A stretch of 64,000 bases of DNA, taken from contig JAUKUA010000002.1 of assembly GCA_030549175.1 (NCBI GenBank), forward strand, positions 4,898,001 to 4,962,000, written 5' to 3'. The notes beneath the pieces are model-generated. The model saw nothing but the letters and a program-made list of their open reading frames with translations, did not search any database and had not been told where the DNA came from. Origin of the DNA: Lasiosphaeris hirsuta (lineage: Eukaryota > Ascomycota > Sordariomycetes > Sordariales > Lasiosphaeriaceae). The position numbers and the translations under genes were made by a program. How positions within the stretch are numbered: the first letter of the stretch is position 1; each line of letters starts with the position of its first letter. Shown piece after piece: positions 10,742 through 22,396 of the stretch.

Positions 10742-13700
10742 TTTATAAATATACTTTTATAAATAACTAAATTTAACTATCTCAAAGTATAAATGAACGT
10801 GATAGTAAGATATAAAGAAAGTATAAAGGTATAATTTAATAGCGGCGATAAGGATAGTAATAGTTATAAGAAAGAAAAACGTGAAAATTTTATAGGAGGG
10901 GTTTTTTAGTTAGTAGCCTAGCCTAATAAGTTAGGGCCTTATAATAAGGAAAATTGACAGAGGAAAAACGACGTTATAATAAGGCTTTTATCTAATCATC
11001 TAGTCTTTTTTAGCTTATAGTAAAAAGGTACTTATATAACTAAGTAAGGTTAATAAAGAAAAGTAAAAGAAAGAAAAGATCTAGTATTATAGCTAGAATA
11101 CTTTCTTATCTTATTAAGAAAGCTATTTGTCCTCGAAAATACCTATTATCTAGCGGTTTGGTACTGTGGAAGCTTAATTATTATTTCTATAGTAAGGATA
11201 ATATCGACCTTAACATACTTAACGGCCTTAATATCTTTCTTCTTATGTTCCTTATTTTAGTCGATAAGGTTCCTTACTTCGTAACTTATGACGATATCTC
11301 TTATATTTAGTAATAGGTTTATTCTTAGCTCCTATATATCGTTCTTAACTTCGTAGTTCTTTTAACGGACGAGGTACTTAATGTTTAGGTTCTTTTTCTT
11401 CTAGCTTACTTTATTACTGACGATATAGTCGAGCTTCTATTCTTCTTATTTATTAACCTTAACAGCTAATAATACCTATCACTTTCGGCTAAAAGAATCT
11501 TTACTTTGTTAAGGATAGTATAGTTACATAACTAAGATGATTAGATATACTCTTTATGATATCAGAAAGTTAAGCTTATAAGTTAGATTACTTATCTTTA
11601 CTTTATTAATAATCTTAAATGAGCCTACCCTTTGAGGTAACTATTTTCTTTTTAGCTTACCGGATAGATAATAACCCTTATAGAGACATAAGTAAACAGT
11701 ATCTCCGATCTTAAAGGTCTTAGGTATATACTTATCGTCATAGTAAAGTTTTGTCATTATGTTAACGATGTTAAGAAACTAAATTACTTCTTTTTAGTAA
11801 TACCTCTTAAGAATCTTCGTTACCTCAGTACCTACTCTTATACCTTCTTTTATAGTTAAAATGTCTACTAAAGACCTTAGCCGGAATTTAAAGACTAGTT
11901 TATTAAGTAATCTATTAATCGTAATAGCTAACGTGTTATTAATGTTAAACTAGAACGATGGTAATATATTAACTTATAGAACTTTTCCATCTGTTATAGA
12001 GATATAGAAATAAATAATAATCTCGACTATTTAGTTTATCTTCTCTAACTAGCTATCGGTTTATAGGTAGTAAGTAGTAGAAAAGAGTAGTTTAATATCG
12101 TAAATATCGAAAATCTCTTTTTATAATACCGAAGTAAACTTTAAGTCTCTATCGTTAATAATTATCGTCGGTAGTTCTTAGTCGTATATAAATAATAATT
12201 TCGTTAATACCTTTACCTAATCCTTAGTTATATAGGTATAGTATCTCGTTAGTAAGAGTGTTTTTTTAGAAAACTTATATATAATTATATAAAGTATGTT
12301 AAGTATATTATAACCTTCGAGGTATTATATCGTTCTAGCTGATAAGACTATAAGTAGGTTAATAATGAAATCTATCGTAATAGTATAAAACGGCTATGAA
12401 GTTATATAGATAGGTATCATTTCCTTATTTATAAGTTACCTATCGGTTTAGTTTTAATAGTAGGTCTTATAGAATTAGATAAAACGTTTCGCTTTCTATG
12501 CCTTATTAGTAAAGTATATATTCTAGAGGTTGTCTATTATCTTATAGAAACCGAAATGATACGATTTATCGTAAATTATCTTAAGTATTGTCTTAACGTA
12601 CGTTCTTAGGATATAGAGGCGATGATTTCTATTATGATTGACGTAATATAGTAACTTATCCTTGATCTTAAATAGTTCCATTAGGAGTCGTAGGTATCTC
12701 TTAGGTACTTTAGTATATTCTGCCCGTTGTAATATGATAGGTTTTTCTATCTTGGCGTTGATACTAGTTATTAACTTATTATATTTCGTATCGTTTTTAT
12801 AACTCTCGTATAAGACGGTTTTAAACGAGTTATTAATAACGGACTTGGCACTTACCTAAGTAACCGTAATAGATATCTTATCTCCTATGTTCTATACCAT
12901 GGCTTAGATATTATTAAGCTCGTTAGATTTATCTGTCTTAAGCTTCTTAAAGTCCTATTTAAACGTTAGAAGCCGTAAGAGTATATTAGGAACGATATTA
13001 AAAATGCCTAGGATATAAAAAATGTCGATCTTAAACTAAGAAAGTTAATTTACTGTATTCGTAAGCTTGAGGTTAGTTTTATTTAAGTTTATTGTTACTA
13101 AAGACGTATACTTAACGATACCTTTAGTAAGAGTATGATCCGTTAGGACGTTTAGACGATGTTAGTTTGACTAAACTATCTTCCTAAGCTTCCTAACTAC
13201 CTATATAACTATTATAACCTTTACCTTTGTAGATTTGTATTTCTACTCGGTTATGGTAGTTACTCTTGATAAGAATATGATCGGTAGAACCCTTTTCGTT
13301 ATAAGGTCGTACCCTGAGATTACTTTCTTATCTTAGTTATTCTTAAGTTAGAAAATAAAGAGGCTAAAAGCTCCTTTATAAGTATCGACTTTGAAAAATA
13401 ATAACTTCGTTTTAACGTGATAATAAGTTATAAATTATATATATAAATGTTCCTATAGTAGGTAGAAAGATTTCTGTTTATTTTTTAAAAGTTAAAAACG
13501 TATTTTCGATATGTAAGCCTTTCTCACGTTTTTTATACTTCCGTTTATAATCTTTCTTTCTTTACGGCCTAATATTAATAATATTATCTTTTTCTTTTAT
13601 AACAGTCCGGCTTTGACGTTATACTAAGTAATCTTATATCGTAGTTATTCGGCTATCCCTAGATAGATCTTAAGTATATTTAACGTGTCTAGGAACTTTA

Positions 13701-16700
13701 TCTTTTAGAAAGTTGTAATTTAATCATTCGTTTTCACAACTCCTTTTCTATTAATAATATATCTTAGGAGTTAAATCGCTAGATAGGCCACGAATAACTT
13801 ACTAGTATTAATATATATCCTCACATCTTCTAAAAGCTTAAGTATCTTACTTATGTACTTATAATACTCGTCTTCTATAGTACTAAAGACGACGATGTTA
13901 TTAATGTATACCTATACGAAATTTTAACTATCACGGAATAGGCGGTCTATAAAATGTTAGGCGAAAGTAAGTAAGTTCTTAAATCCTATAAGTACTACGT
14001 TTGATTACTCGAGCCTTCTTTTTGTGATGATAACTATATAATTATAATATTTGTTATAGACTAGTAACTAATAGAAGAAACCGGAGGTATTTATTATAGA
14101 AAAAACCTTTTTTTCTTATATTATAAGGATTATGTCGTCTTAGTCCGTAAGTAGATAAACGTCTAGTATCATAATCTTATTTAAGGTACGTAAGTCGACG
14201 ATAAGACGGCCTTTCATTACTTCGTTAACTGTTCTCTATACTACGAAGGTAAGGTACGTGATAGAGGTTGGTTCGTTAAGAAAGGTTAGCTTTCTAGCCG
14301 TGTATATAGTATTAAGTCTCTACATAGTAAAAACGTAATCTTTCGCTCCCTAGGAGTATAGCTTTGTTAGCTTGATTTAGTTTTATTATCCCTTAACAAA
14401 GTTAATTTTTATTTTACTCTTATCGGATATAAGTACGATGTCTCTGTCATAAAATATATTATACTTATTTAGAAGGTCTTTGATCCTTTTTATAAAGGCT
14501 TTATTTACCTTATAGATACTTATTCTAGCCTTACTCTTAATAGTAGGAAAATCGGCTAGCTTCTCGACTCTGTATAATAGTATGTGATATCCTATCTTTA
14601 GAGGGAGTAGCTATGAGATATCGACGATCTCTATCTCGTTACTTACTTAACTACTTAGAATATAAATAAAAATATCTTCTATTTTACCCTCGAGTTAGTA
14701 GATTTTATTAAGGATAGCTAAATGACATTCTTCCATGTCAATGTTATTAAGCTTTATATAATGTCTTATAGAAGAGACTTATATAATCTTCGTTCTTATG
14801 TTCGTGTTATAGCTCGTTAAATCGAATGTAAACGCCTATTCTACTCCGGGCTATTCTTAAACTTTCCTAATCTTCTAGCCTCTCTTAATGATTATCAGCT
14901 CGGATATTTAGTTATAAAAGTATATTATATAAGATGTTAAGTAGTCGATGTTACTATCTTAAATACCTTCTTATGTTAATATAAGATAAAAAGTCTATGG
15001 CCTATTATAAATATACGTCTCCTTAGGTAATAGTTTTAATAAATCGTATATCTTAGTCTTAATGAAACCTTTCTCTCTAGGTATAAAAATAACACTTTAG
15101 AAAGTAATGACCTTACGTGTAATCTTTTAGCGAGGTTTAATAACTAGGTCCGTCCTTATCTTTATATTTCTAATAGATCGGAAAGTAACACTGTTTCTTA
15201 GGAAGTCGATAGTTACGTTATTATCATCTATGAAAGTAATACCGATTAACATATGTAGCCTTAGCTCGTTAATAACATTAGCCTTTATATAAAAGTAAGC
15301 GTTGACATTAGTTTGTTATATTATATCGGAAATATAAAAATCGAACTTAGCTTACTTATCGATGTAAGTTTTTAAGTTAACTTCCTTAACAAAACGGAGT
15401 TTCTACGGTACCTAACGTAAATAATGTATCTATTTCTAAATCTACTTTTTATCGATGAGGTTAGTTAAGCTACCAGTGTTAAAGTAGACGTATGTAAGTT
15501 TATTATTTAAGTCTACTTTGATGTTGATTCGAAGATAGGACTTTTTCGGATGTTAAGAGCCTATGGGATGAAGTAGTAGGTTTGCTTTAATGACCTGTCC
15601 TTTCTCGAGGATAATATAAGTTCCTTTATCACTCGAGTTATTACTGTTTTAATCCTTTATTAAGTAACTTTCCTAGGTTATAATAAATCCTTTATCTTCC
15701 TCTTCTATATCTTCTATAAATACCTATTTAAAACGAACCTTCCTTATGTTGTTTTTACTTATTTTTATGTTCCTATTATCTTTTAACTTCTTAAAGCTCT
15801 TTAGCTCTTCTCTTAAATAGATAGGCTGTCTCGGAGTCACGGGCTTTATAAGGGACCTTTACTCCCTGAAGATCATAGGCTTCATAGGAGGTATGAGAGA
15901 CATAGGCTCTTCTAGGAACCTAGGTTTCTAGCGTGTGATTAAACCTTCCTTTAGCTTCTACGGTTATTTGATATACTTCGTCCGGATATGCCGTTATAAC
16001 TTATTTCTATAGTCGAATATTTCTGTATAGCTCGAACATTTATACTTTTTCTTATTAGGCGTCTTATACTAGGTAAGGTTACCTAGTACTATAGAAGAAC
16101 GAAGGAAAGCTAAATAGAAAGAAGACATCGTAATATTAAGAAAAGTAGTAATATCCTTTTCCGATTCTTCTTCATTAATAAAGTAATATCCCTCGGCCTC
16201 GAGTTACTTATATTATTACTAAGCGTTAGTACTTTCTCTATAAATAAACTTATTATTAATATAGGTAAATGTACCGTTGTCATAAGATTAGTGTTGGCCG
16301 TAGTACTACTACCTCTAAAACACTCGGTTTGGTTAGAAACCTCTAGGTACTTAGTTGTTAAATCTCTAACATAGGTATATATCACGGCTATATTCGTTTA
16401 CGTTACTAAAGTATAAACGTCCTTACTATCCGCTTCTTTAGTTACTAGAGGATAACCTTTTATTATTAAAGTACCCTCGATTACTGTTATTACCTTATTA
16501 AGTAATTTATCTTTCTCGATCGTTAGCTTGACCTCGTCTTCTATCTTTACTAACCTAGTTAGTATTATCGTCGCTATAGGTCACAGTATCGTTATTATAT
16601 AATATCGTCTTAATTACTTTTGTAACCGTTTCTTTAGTAACTAACATATAATAAGATGTTAATATCTTTTCTTCGATCTTATCGAGGTAATCACGAAGTA

Positions 16701-17900
16701 TGTCTCTAATAGTTAGTCGAATATAGAGCTAACATAATTTCTCGTATAGGTTGTTATATAGCTTAGTAAGTAATTAAAAATCTTCCTTGTCTTCCTATAC
16801 TCTTACGTACTTAAAACAATCTATCACGTACGTACGGACTGACTTACCGGTAATATTATCTTCGGCTTTGAACTTACTTATAGGTTAACTAAACTATCGT
16901 TTTATATCTACTAACTTTAGTCTAAATTATTAAAGGATAATTATGACTTAGTTAAAGACACTTAGTCTTATGTATTCTTTGTCCTTAATTAATAATTAAA
17001 GCTCGTACTATTAGAGGGTTAATCTCCTAAATAATAAAAACAGTTCTTTATAAAAAGTACTATATCTATCTAAATCTAAGGCCGCTTCTTTAACATGTAT
17101 AGTCTAAAGATAAATATTATAGTAATAAAGTTACTTACCGTCATAGAACAGTTAGGCCTTACTGTCTTTCTCCGGTGGTACGTTTAGCTAGAGGAGACTG
17201 ATATGATAGATCTACCAGTTAAAGCCTCTCGTCGCTAACGGAGTACTTATTTAAGCCACGGGGCCGGTCACCGGCGTATTAATCCTTATAAGGGTAATCG
17301 TAAGATATGTCTATATAACCTATATTATCTACGTAAGTTACTCCTTAATTGTCAATTACCTCGGAGGTAGAAATAGAGGTAGACCAGGAGGTTACTTGTT
17401 AACATAATCCTTAAGCGGATCTAAGTTCTACCCCGGCGTATAGTCTTCCGCCATTTCACTTAACATTACAGGTGAGAATCCTTCGTCTTACGATATAATA
17501 TCGGATTTCCTTGATATAGTATCCTATCTAGCTACTAGTGTCATACTACTTAGTAGTAAGATAGTTAACGTACCCCTAAGTATTAGGTCCGTAGGTAGTA
17601 ACGTTGTTAAGGTCTATTAGGTACCCCTTAGTTCTAGCGTTTCCGCCGTTCTTAAGTACTTTGGTGTTAGGTAAAGGCCTTCCTATACTTCTTAAAGGTA
17701 ATTGTCGACCAGAGTTTTAAAGTACTCTTTCGAAATATGGTTGTTAACGTTCTAGGCGTTTAGATAACTGTTTTGAATGGGGCTTCTTAAGTAGGTAAAT
17801 GTTCTATTAATAAGAAAAATTAGGCTTACTAACGCCACGAGTGCTTACTTATACTCTGGCTTTACGTTAGTCTACTACTTGACTCTTAGATTCTTAGAGA
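10742..17900 (-). pseudogene. Gypsy-2 gag-pol remnant
   Basis: Seen on the minus strand: a C2H2-like finger at the end of gag (first Cys codon 16036-16038, His 15988-15990, last His codon mutated to Tyr at 15973-15975); the RT active site YxDD at 13897-13908 reading Y-I-N-N, both Asp codons turned to Asn; downstream text typical of the RT thumb; and an integrase zinc-binding module at about 12430-12580 with His and Cys codons partly changed to Tyr. Stops are TAA/TAG throughout. The finger between gag and protease is found in a group of fungal Gypsy polyproteins. The exact gag start and the protease were not resolved. 10742-11100 appears to be the spacer between pol and ORF3. Confidence 0.75.
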
Positions 17901-17968
17901 TATAGTCAAATACCTATTAGGCTTCGTAGAGCTTAACAATGTATATCTACTTATCTTGTTATTTTAAC

Positions 17969-18102
17969 AGTAGGTCGCCGACTCAGTTAAGAGCCTTCGT
18001 GCCGTTAACACGTACGTTGTCGTTGTTGTCTCAATAGTAGGCCGCCGACTTAGTTAAGAGCCTTCGTACTGTTGACGTTAACGTTGTCGTTGTCTTTATT
18101 AT
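17969..18102. repeat. 67-bp tandem duplication in the Gypsy-2 leader
   Basis: Two imperfect 67-bp units begin at 17969 and 18036 with AGTAGGYCGCCGACTYAG and share a GTTGTCGTTGT end. They lie directly inside the 5' LTR, where the untranslated leader should be. Confidence 0.7.
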
Positions 18103-18184
18103 AACGTGGTACAAGCTAGTGTTGGTCCCGGAGGCGTCAAATTGACTGATGAGGTTTATCCGATTCGATAGTAAGGACATTACT

Positions 18185-18418
18185 TACTACGGTCAAAAGG
18201 ACCGCTTGTGTAAGCGTTACTTTGGTGGTCCTTCATATAAATACTGACATGACATATTATATGGTAGTATAAATAATTTGTAAAGGATAGCCCGTTAGTA
18301 ATCAGTCTGGAGGGCACGTTACCATTATATGGCAGCGCACCCCCTGTGCTCAATTGAGCGTAGGGACTACGTACAACGGACTAACCTAGCTAGGCTATCT
18401 ACATTTTTCCACGTAATA
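18185..18418 (-). repeat. Gypsy-2 5' LTR
   Basis: 234 bp, partner of 8751-8984. Its terminal TG and CA are changed to TA on the plus strand, consistent with RIP. It is followed by the GATAT target duplication at 18419-18423. Confidence 0.9.
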
Positions 18419-18423
18419 GATAT

Positions 18424-19211
18424 TATCGTCCTTTATCTTCGGTTCTATCTTCGGTACGACTAACGGCTACTCTACTTATATATAAGGAACATTAAATAAA
18501 ATATAGAACATGATACTTATATACTAAATAATATCTAAAGTATAGTCTACCTACTAAATACTATCTATACTATTACTACTTATTATAACTTTTTTCTTCT
18601 AACTAAGTTAAATAGAAAAAGGTCGAGACTCTAATATCGATATACTACACAGTTTATAAACAAAACTCTTATCTAACTAAGTATATATCTTAGCTTCCTT
18701 CTAAACTAGCTAATATATAAGAGGACGTGTATTTATATAAGTTAACAACCCCTTGTTAGAAAACAAATATATATAATCTAAGGTCTATAGCTTTTTACTA
18801 GGTAGTAGAACCTAAGTAGACAAAAAGGGCCGGATATTACCCTTTAGTATGATTCTATTAGAATCATACGTCGTAAACGAACTCCGTATTAATATAAGAG
18901 ACGGCTGAAACGTTAAAATCTTAACATAGTAAGTCTAAGAATAAACAATATCGAACTGTAATTTTACCTTATACGTCTTGATCGTATTCGTGTTAGTATC
19001 GTCACTTCATAATACCTCCGAACTAAGAACTAAGAGGACATAGGGATCTATACCGATATATATATCCCTAAAAATGTACGAATAGTCCTTATCGTATAAA
19101 TACCGTTTTACGTTTTTTACAGTACTAGTAACTACTTTAACCTTCTAGGTAAACTAGTAATTAGGTATATTAAAGCGGCGTCTCTATTAGAGACCGCTTA
19201 AGAACCTCTAA
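18424..19211. other. AT-rich RIP-mutated stretch without a recognised gene
   Basis: Dense stops in every frame. The one local structure noted is a perfect inverted repeat with 10-bp arms and a 1-bp spacer at 18848-18868. Confidence 0.4.
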
Positions 19212-19511
19212 CCTATTACTAGCGGTATAAGGGAGGTAGAGAAACGGAACGATAGTCAGTACGGCCGGAAAGAATCTTATACCGTCGAAGAGATAGCTAG
19301 AGAAGATATTCGTTCCTATGACACTTCTACTACATAAGCTCTAATTGATCAGCTAATTACTAATCATATAGCAAGTCAGGAGGATGACGGTAGCGGTTTC
19401 GGAGTGAGCTCGACCTATATGCCCGACTAAAAGGGAATATATGACACGAGCGTCTACGAAATCGAACCTAAGGATCGTATACTGGCGGAGAGAAAGACAT
19501 ACGTTAAATAA
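19212..19511 (+). pseudogene. Broken ORF of unknown function
   Basis: One hundred codons in a single phase, interrupted only by two in-frame TAA codons, inside otherwise stop-rich DNA. The translation is hydrophilic and mixed, with charged Glu/Arg/Asp-rich stretches, and does not resemble the gag or pol of the neighbouring elements. It ends about 200 bp before the tRNA-like boxes. It could be a fragment of an unrecognised transposon or of a host gene caught by RIP. No start codon can be assigned. Confidence 0.4.
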
Positions 19512-19724
19512 TCGTGTTAATATCGCCGATAGGGACGTCGTCGATACGACGAAAACCGCACGGTACGATATACAGAACGATACGGGCGACGATAGGGACG
19601 ACGAAAACCTCTTTGTCGGTAACGTGGATAAGGCATAAGAACTGACAAAAAAATCCCAAGGGAACGGTTTACATATGAGGAGTTGATGTAAGAGGAAAAA
19701 AAGAACAAGGAGACGGAGGCCAAA

Positions 19725-19910
19725 TGGCCGAGCGGTTAACCGCTTGACCATAGTGCGAGAGGTTCGGTTGATATTTTGCCGACGTGACAAATCGTCCCAT
19801 GTATGTACCAATTGAAAAAATGCCTCACGGAGAACGTACATAGTGGCTACGTAACAATTACGCACGACCCCGCACCCTGCAGGCACTGGCCAACCACGAA
19901 GGTTCAATCC
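19725..19910 (+). other. tRNA-like pol III A and B boxes (possible SINE head or tRNA pseudogene)
   Basis: 19725-19735 matches the A-box consensus TRGYNNANNNG and 19902-19910 matches the B box GWTCRANNC. The start resembles a Leu/Ser-type tRNA, with a palindromic AGCGGTTAACCGCT D-arm region. The boxes are about 165 bp apart, and I could not pair the acceptor or T arms, so a working tRNA is unlikely. Confidence 0.25.
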
Positions 19911-20057
19911 CCCGAGTCTGGACGATCGTAATCTCCCACCGTCGGATGCAGGTACACAAGTGTGCCATCCATCGGATCACACACCGTAAACATCCGAGGA
20001 CATCTCCTGTGACACACTGCCAGGACAGAGGACATCAGGACATCAACACCAAGGCTG

Positions 20058-20722
20058 TAATATTACTTAGCTAAGATAATAAATGGTAGGATAGCCTAGC
20101 CTAGAACATTTACTCCTTAGATGACTATAGCCCACTCTCAATTACTAAACTGGGCTTATTTGGCCCTACCACGGCTATTAGAGGTAGTAACTAGCATGGT
20201 AAGGATGATAATACCTATCATAAAGCTGATCTCGTCGAAATTATACGAATCTTCGTTAAGGATACCGTACTTAGCCTTAGTATTATACACAAGCATAAAC
20301 CACTCACGAATAACCTTTAGATCTTTACATTTAGCCCTCTGGTAATCGTATTTACACGTAAAACACGTCCGAAGTTCTAGCTAACGTTTAACGAAGTTGT
20401 AAGCCTAACGTTTGCCGACAGGGGGCACATCGCGTTCACGTAGCAATCGATTAGCCATATCTTCTACGTACAAAAGCCGGGGATGAAATACATAAGCACA
20501 TAGCTTAACTATATATCGAACAATCGTTTGATCTTCTAAATCGGTAAGTTTACGTAAGTTGGCCGGAATATCACGTCGCGTAGGTATACCGTCGCATCTA
20601 CGTACAAAGGTTTTGAAGGAAACATTATAGATATTGGCTGCAGCTCGTAGGCTTAGATTTTTGTCTTTTTCAAGAGCTTGAAGGGCCATAATAAGCCTGC
20701 CTTCTTTTGATGATGAGGCCAT
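20058..20722 (-). pseudogene. pogo/Fot1 transposase, N-terminal half
   Basis: Starts at the ATG 20720-20722. The first 105 codons are open: a psq-type helix-turn-helix (residues about 8-50) followed by a CENP-B/Tc5-type DNA-binding helix-turn-helix (about 55-105), the double DNA-binding head of pogo transposases. The frame then continues past a TAG at 20405-20407 for about 100 more codons with few stops, reaching the start of the DDE catalytic domain, whose first Asp is at 20234-20236. Fot1-type transposases are about 500-550 residues, so over half is missing. Stops are TAG/TAA/TGA of RIP type. Confidence 0.75.
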
Positions 20723-20778
20723 ATTACGTTGTGGAGAAAGTTATGTTCAAGGTAACGGTGTCGCGTTGTAGGGGGGAG

Positions 20779-20812
20779 TGTGTCACTCGCTTATCTGTGT
20801 CACTTGCTTATC
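20779..20812. repeat. Two 17-bp subterminal repeats of the pogo element
   Basis: TGTGTCACTCGCTTATC (20779-20795) is followed directly by the same 17-mer with one C/T change (20796-20812), 10 bp from the element end. Short subterminal repeats are typical transposase-binding sites in this superfamily. That role is inferred here. Confidence 0.6.
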
Positions 20813-20822
20813 ACGCACGTTA

Positions 20823-22391
20823 CCTTAGAAGAAATGCTAGGGCTTTGTAATCTTACTAAGAATTATTATCCTCTCATCAACCTTCATATCTTAATCGGCC
20901 TTAAATCTTAACTATAGAGGATATGTAGGTATCTGTGAGCGATATAAACTATTTATCAAAATCTTTCCTCCACATTAAATATAACCTTAGGAAATCCTTT
21001 ACGTAAGCTTATAATCTAGTTTGCCTAACTCTCTTTCTTATCGGTCTTTTACATTGAATATAACCTTAAAGAATTTTAACAATAGGTAGCTCTGAAAACG
21101 TTATAACTTTACTTAATAAATATATTATCCTCTTTCATCTACCTTTTGTATCCCGATATTACCTTAAGAAATCTTACCCAAGAATATTATCCTCCTTTTA
21201 TATTAAACGTCTTAAGAAATCTCAACTCTAGGTGTTATAATCTAGCTAAGAATTATCTCAATGAGCTTAAATCTTACTGTTGGTACTTTGTAACCTACCT
21301 GTCACATCCCACTTCGTACTAAGAAGTCATATAGCATAGAGTATACAATTGGGCAACGGAGTAACTAATCAAACAACGACATTCCCGTACTCTCTCCACT
21401 CTGTTACAAAGTAACAGAGCGAGTAGAGAAGAATGTTCCTACTCTCTTATCACTCCCGCACAAGGTAGTAGAGTAGGTAGATAAATATAAATAGCTAACG
21501 TGTAAGACACCTTGGAGTATAAGGATTTCTATTTCTCACATAAGCAATTACATTCTGTTATATCCCAAAGTATTACTTTATAACTCAAGTAATAGTAATC
21601 TATTTAACAGTGTGATCTGTGTCTAAGAGCCTTACCTTCCAATTGATCAATCTCCTTCATCCCCTTAGACATTCTACCTTACAATCTATCATTTAACACT
21701 AGGTAGTCTACTACACAGTGCACAGGTTGTAACACTAACTTTCCTCTTTATATCCTAAAAAATATTTCAACGACCTTAATGAAATTTAGGCTCTATAAAC
21801 GTATAATCTTAAGAAATATATTATCTTTCTCTTATTTACCTTTTATATCTTAATACGGCCTTCATTATTAGCTATGGCTTTGTAATCCATTAAGAACTAT
21901 GTCATCTTCTAATTTGATAACCTCAAATATTAACTACGTATCTTTATATGTGTTATAATATATTTACATAGCTCTTGTTCTCCATTATACTAAATACACC
22001 TCAAGAAATCTTAATTATAAACGGCTCCATAAGTATCTAATCTTACTCAGAATTATTTTCTTCCTCTCATCTACCTTTACTTCTTAATACGGTTTTAAAC
22101 ACCAACTATGGAACTTAATAGTTTTACTCTAACCAAAACTATCTTGACAACCTTAAGAAATCTCAATTATAAACGGCTCTATTATAATCTATACTTAACT
22201 CGCCTCTATGTTAGATACCTTAAGAAATACGAGTTAATAATCTAAGAACTTTATCTTCTTCTCATCTACCTTTTAAATCTTATACGGCCTCCGATGTTAC
22301 TATGGGCTCTGTAGGTGTCTATATGCCTAGCCTTACCTAAGAAATATAACTGTAGGTATGGGGCTTTGTTATCCGGTTTACCCCTAACTCT
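20823..22391. repeat. Phrase-repeat domain, RIP-mutated part 1
   Basis: No gene. The DNA is built from recurring diverged phrases such as AATCTTACC, AAGAAATCTTAAC, GGCTCTGTAAGC and CCTTTTATATCTTAATACGGCC in changing order. The same phrases recur at 23751-24191, 25334-26470, 28541-29217 and 30472-31290. Confidence 0.6.
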
Positions 22392-22396
22392 CTTAT

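Larger units (their letters stand above)
8751..18418 (-). mobile_element. Gypsy-2: full-length RIP-degraded Ty3/Gypsy retrotransposon
   Basis: Two 234-bp LTRs (8751-8984 and 18185-18418) bound a 9.2-kb interior. The flanking pentanucleotides are identical: GATAT at 8746-8750 and GATAT at 18419-18423. This is the 5-bp target duplication expected for integrase-mediated insertion, so the whole unit is one insertion. On the minus strand the order is leader with a 67-bp tandem duplication, gag ending in a C2H2-like finger, RT, integrase and then a separate ORF before the 3' LTR. At 9.67 kb it is longer than most fungal Gypsy elements because of that extra ORF. I did not recognise a clear primer-binding site or polypurine tract. 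Confidence 0.9.
20058..20820 (-). mobile_element. Truncated pogo/Fot1-type DNA transposon
   Basis: Right part of a Tc1/mariner-superfamily element: the transposase N-terminal half (20722 downwards) and a 5' terminal region up to about 20820, followed by TA at 20821-20822, the usual target dinucleotide. The left half and the second terminal repeat are missing. Homology to the transposase fades near 20058, where unrelated sequence begins. Confidence 0.7.

Noticed and set aside
18848..18868. Perfect palindrome with 10-bp arms as an operator or terminator
   Set aside because: Isolated in AT-rich mutated DNA, no gene nearby that it could control. Likely chance.
19353..19907. 184-codon open frame on the minus strand
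   Set aside because: It overlaps the better-supported plus-strand remnant and the pol III boxes, and its composition looks like antisense shadow.
20058..20066. TAATATTAC, identical to the geminivirus origin nonanucleotide
   Set aside because: It lies inside the pogo transposase reading frame, has no flanking stem arms and is 12 kb from the Rep fossil. A chance match in AT-rich DNA.
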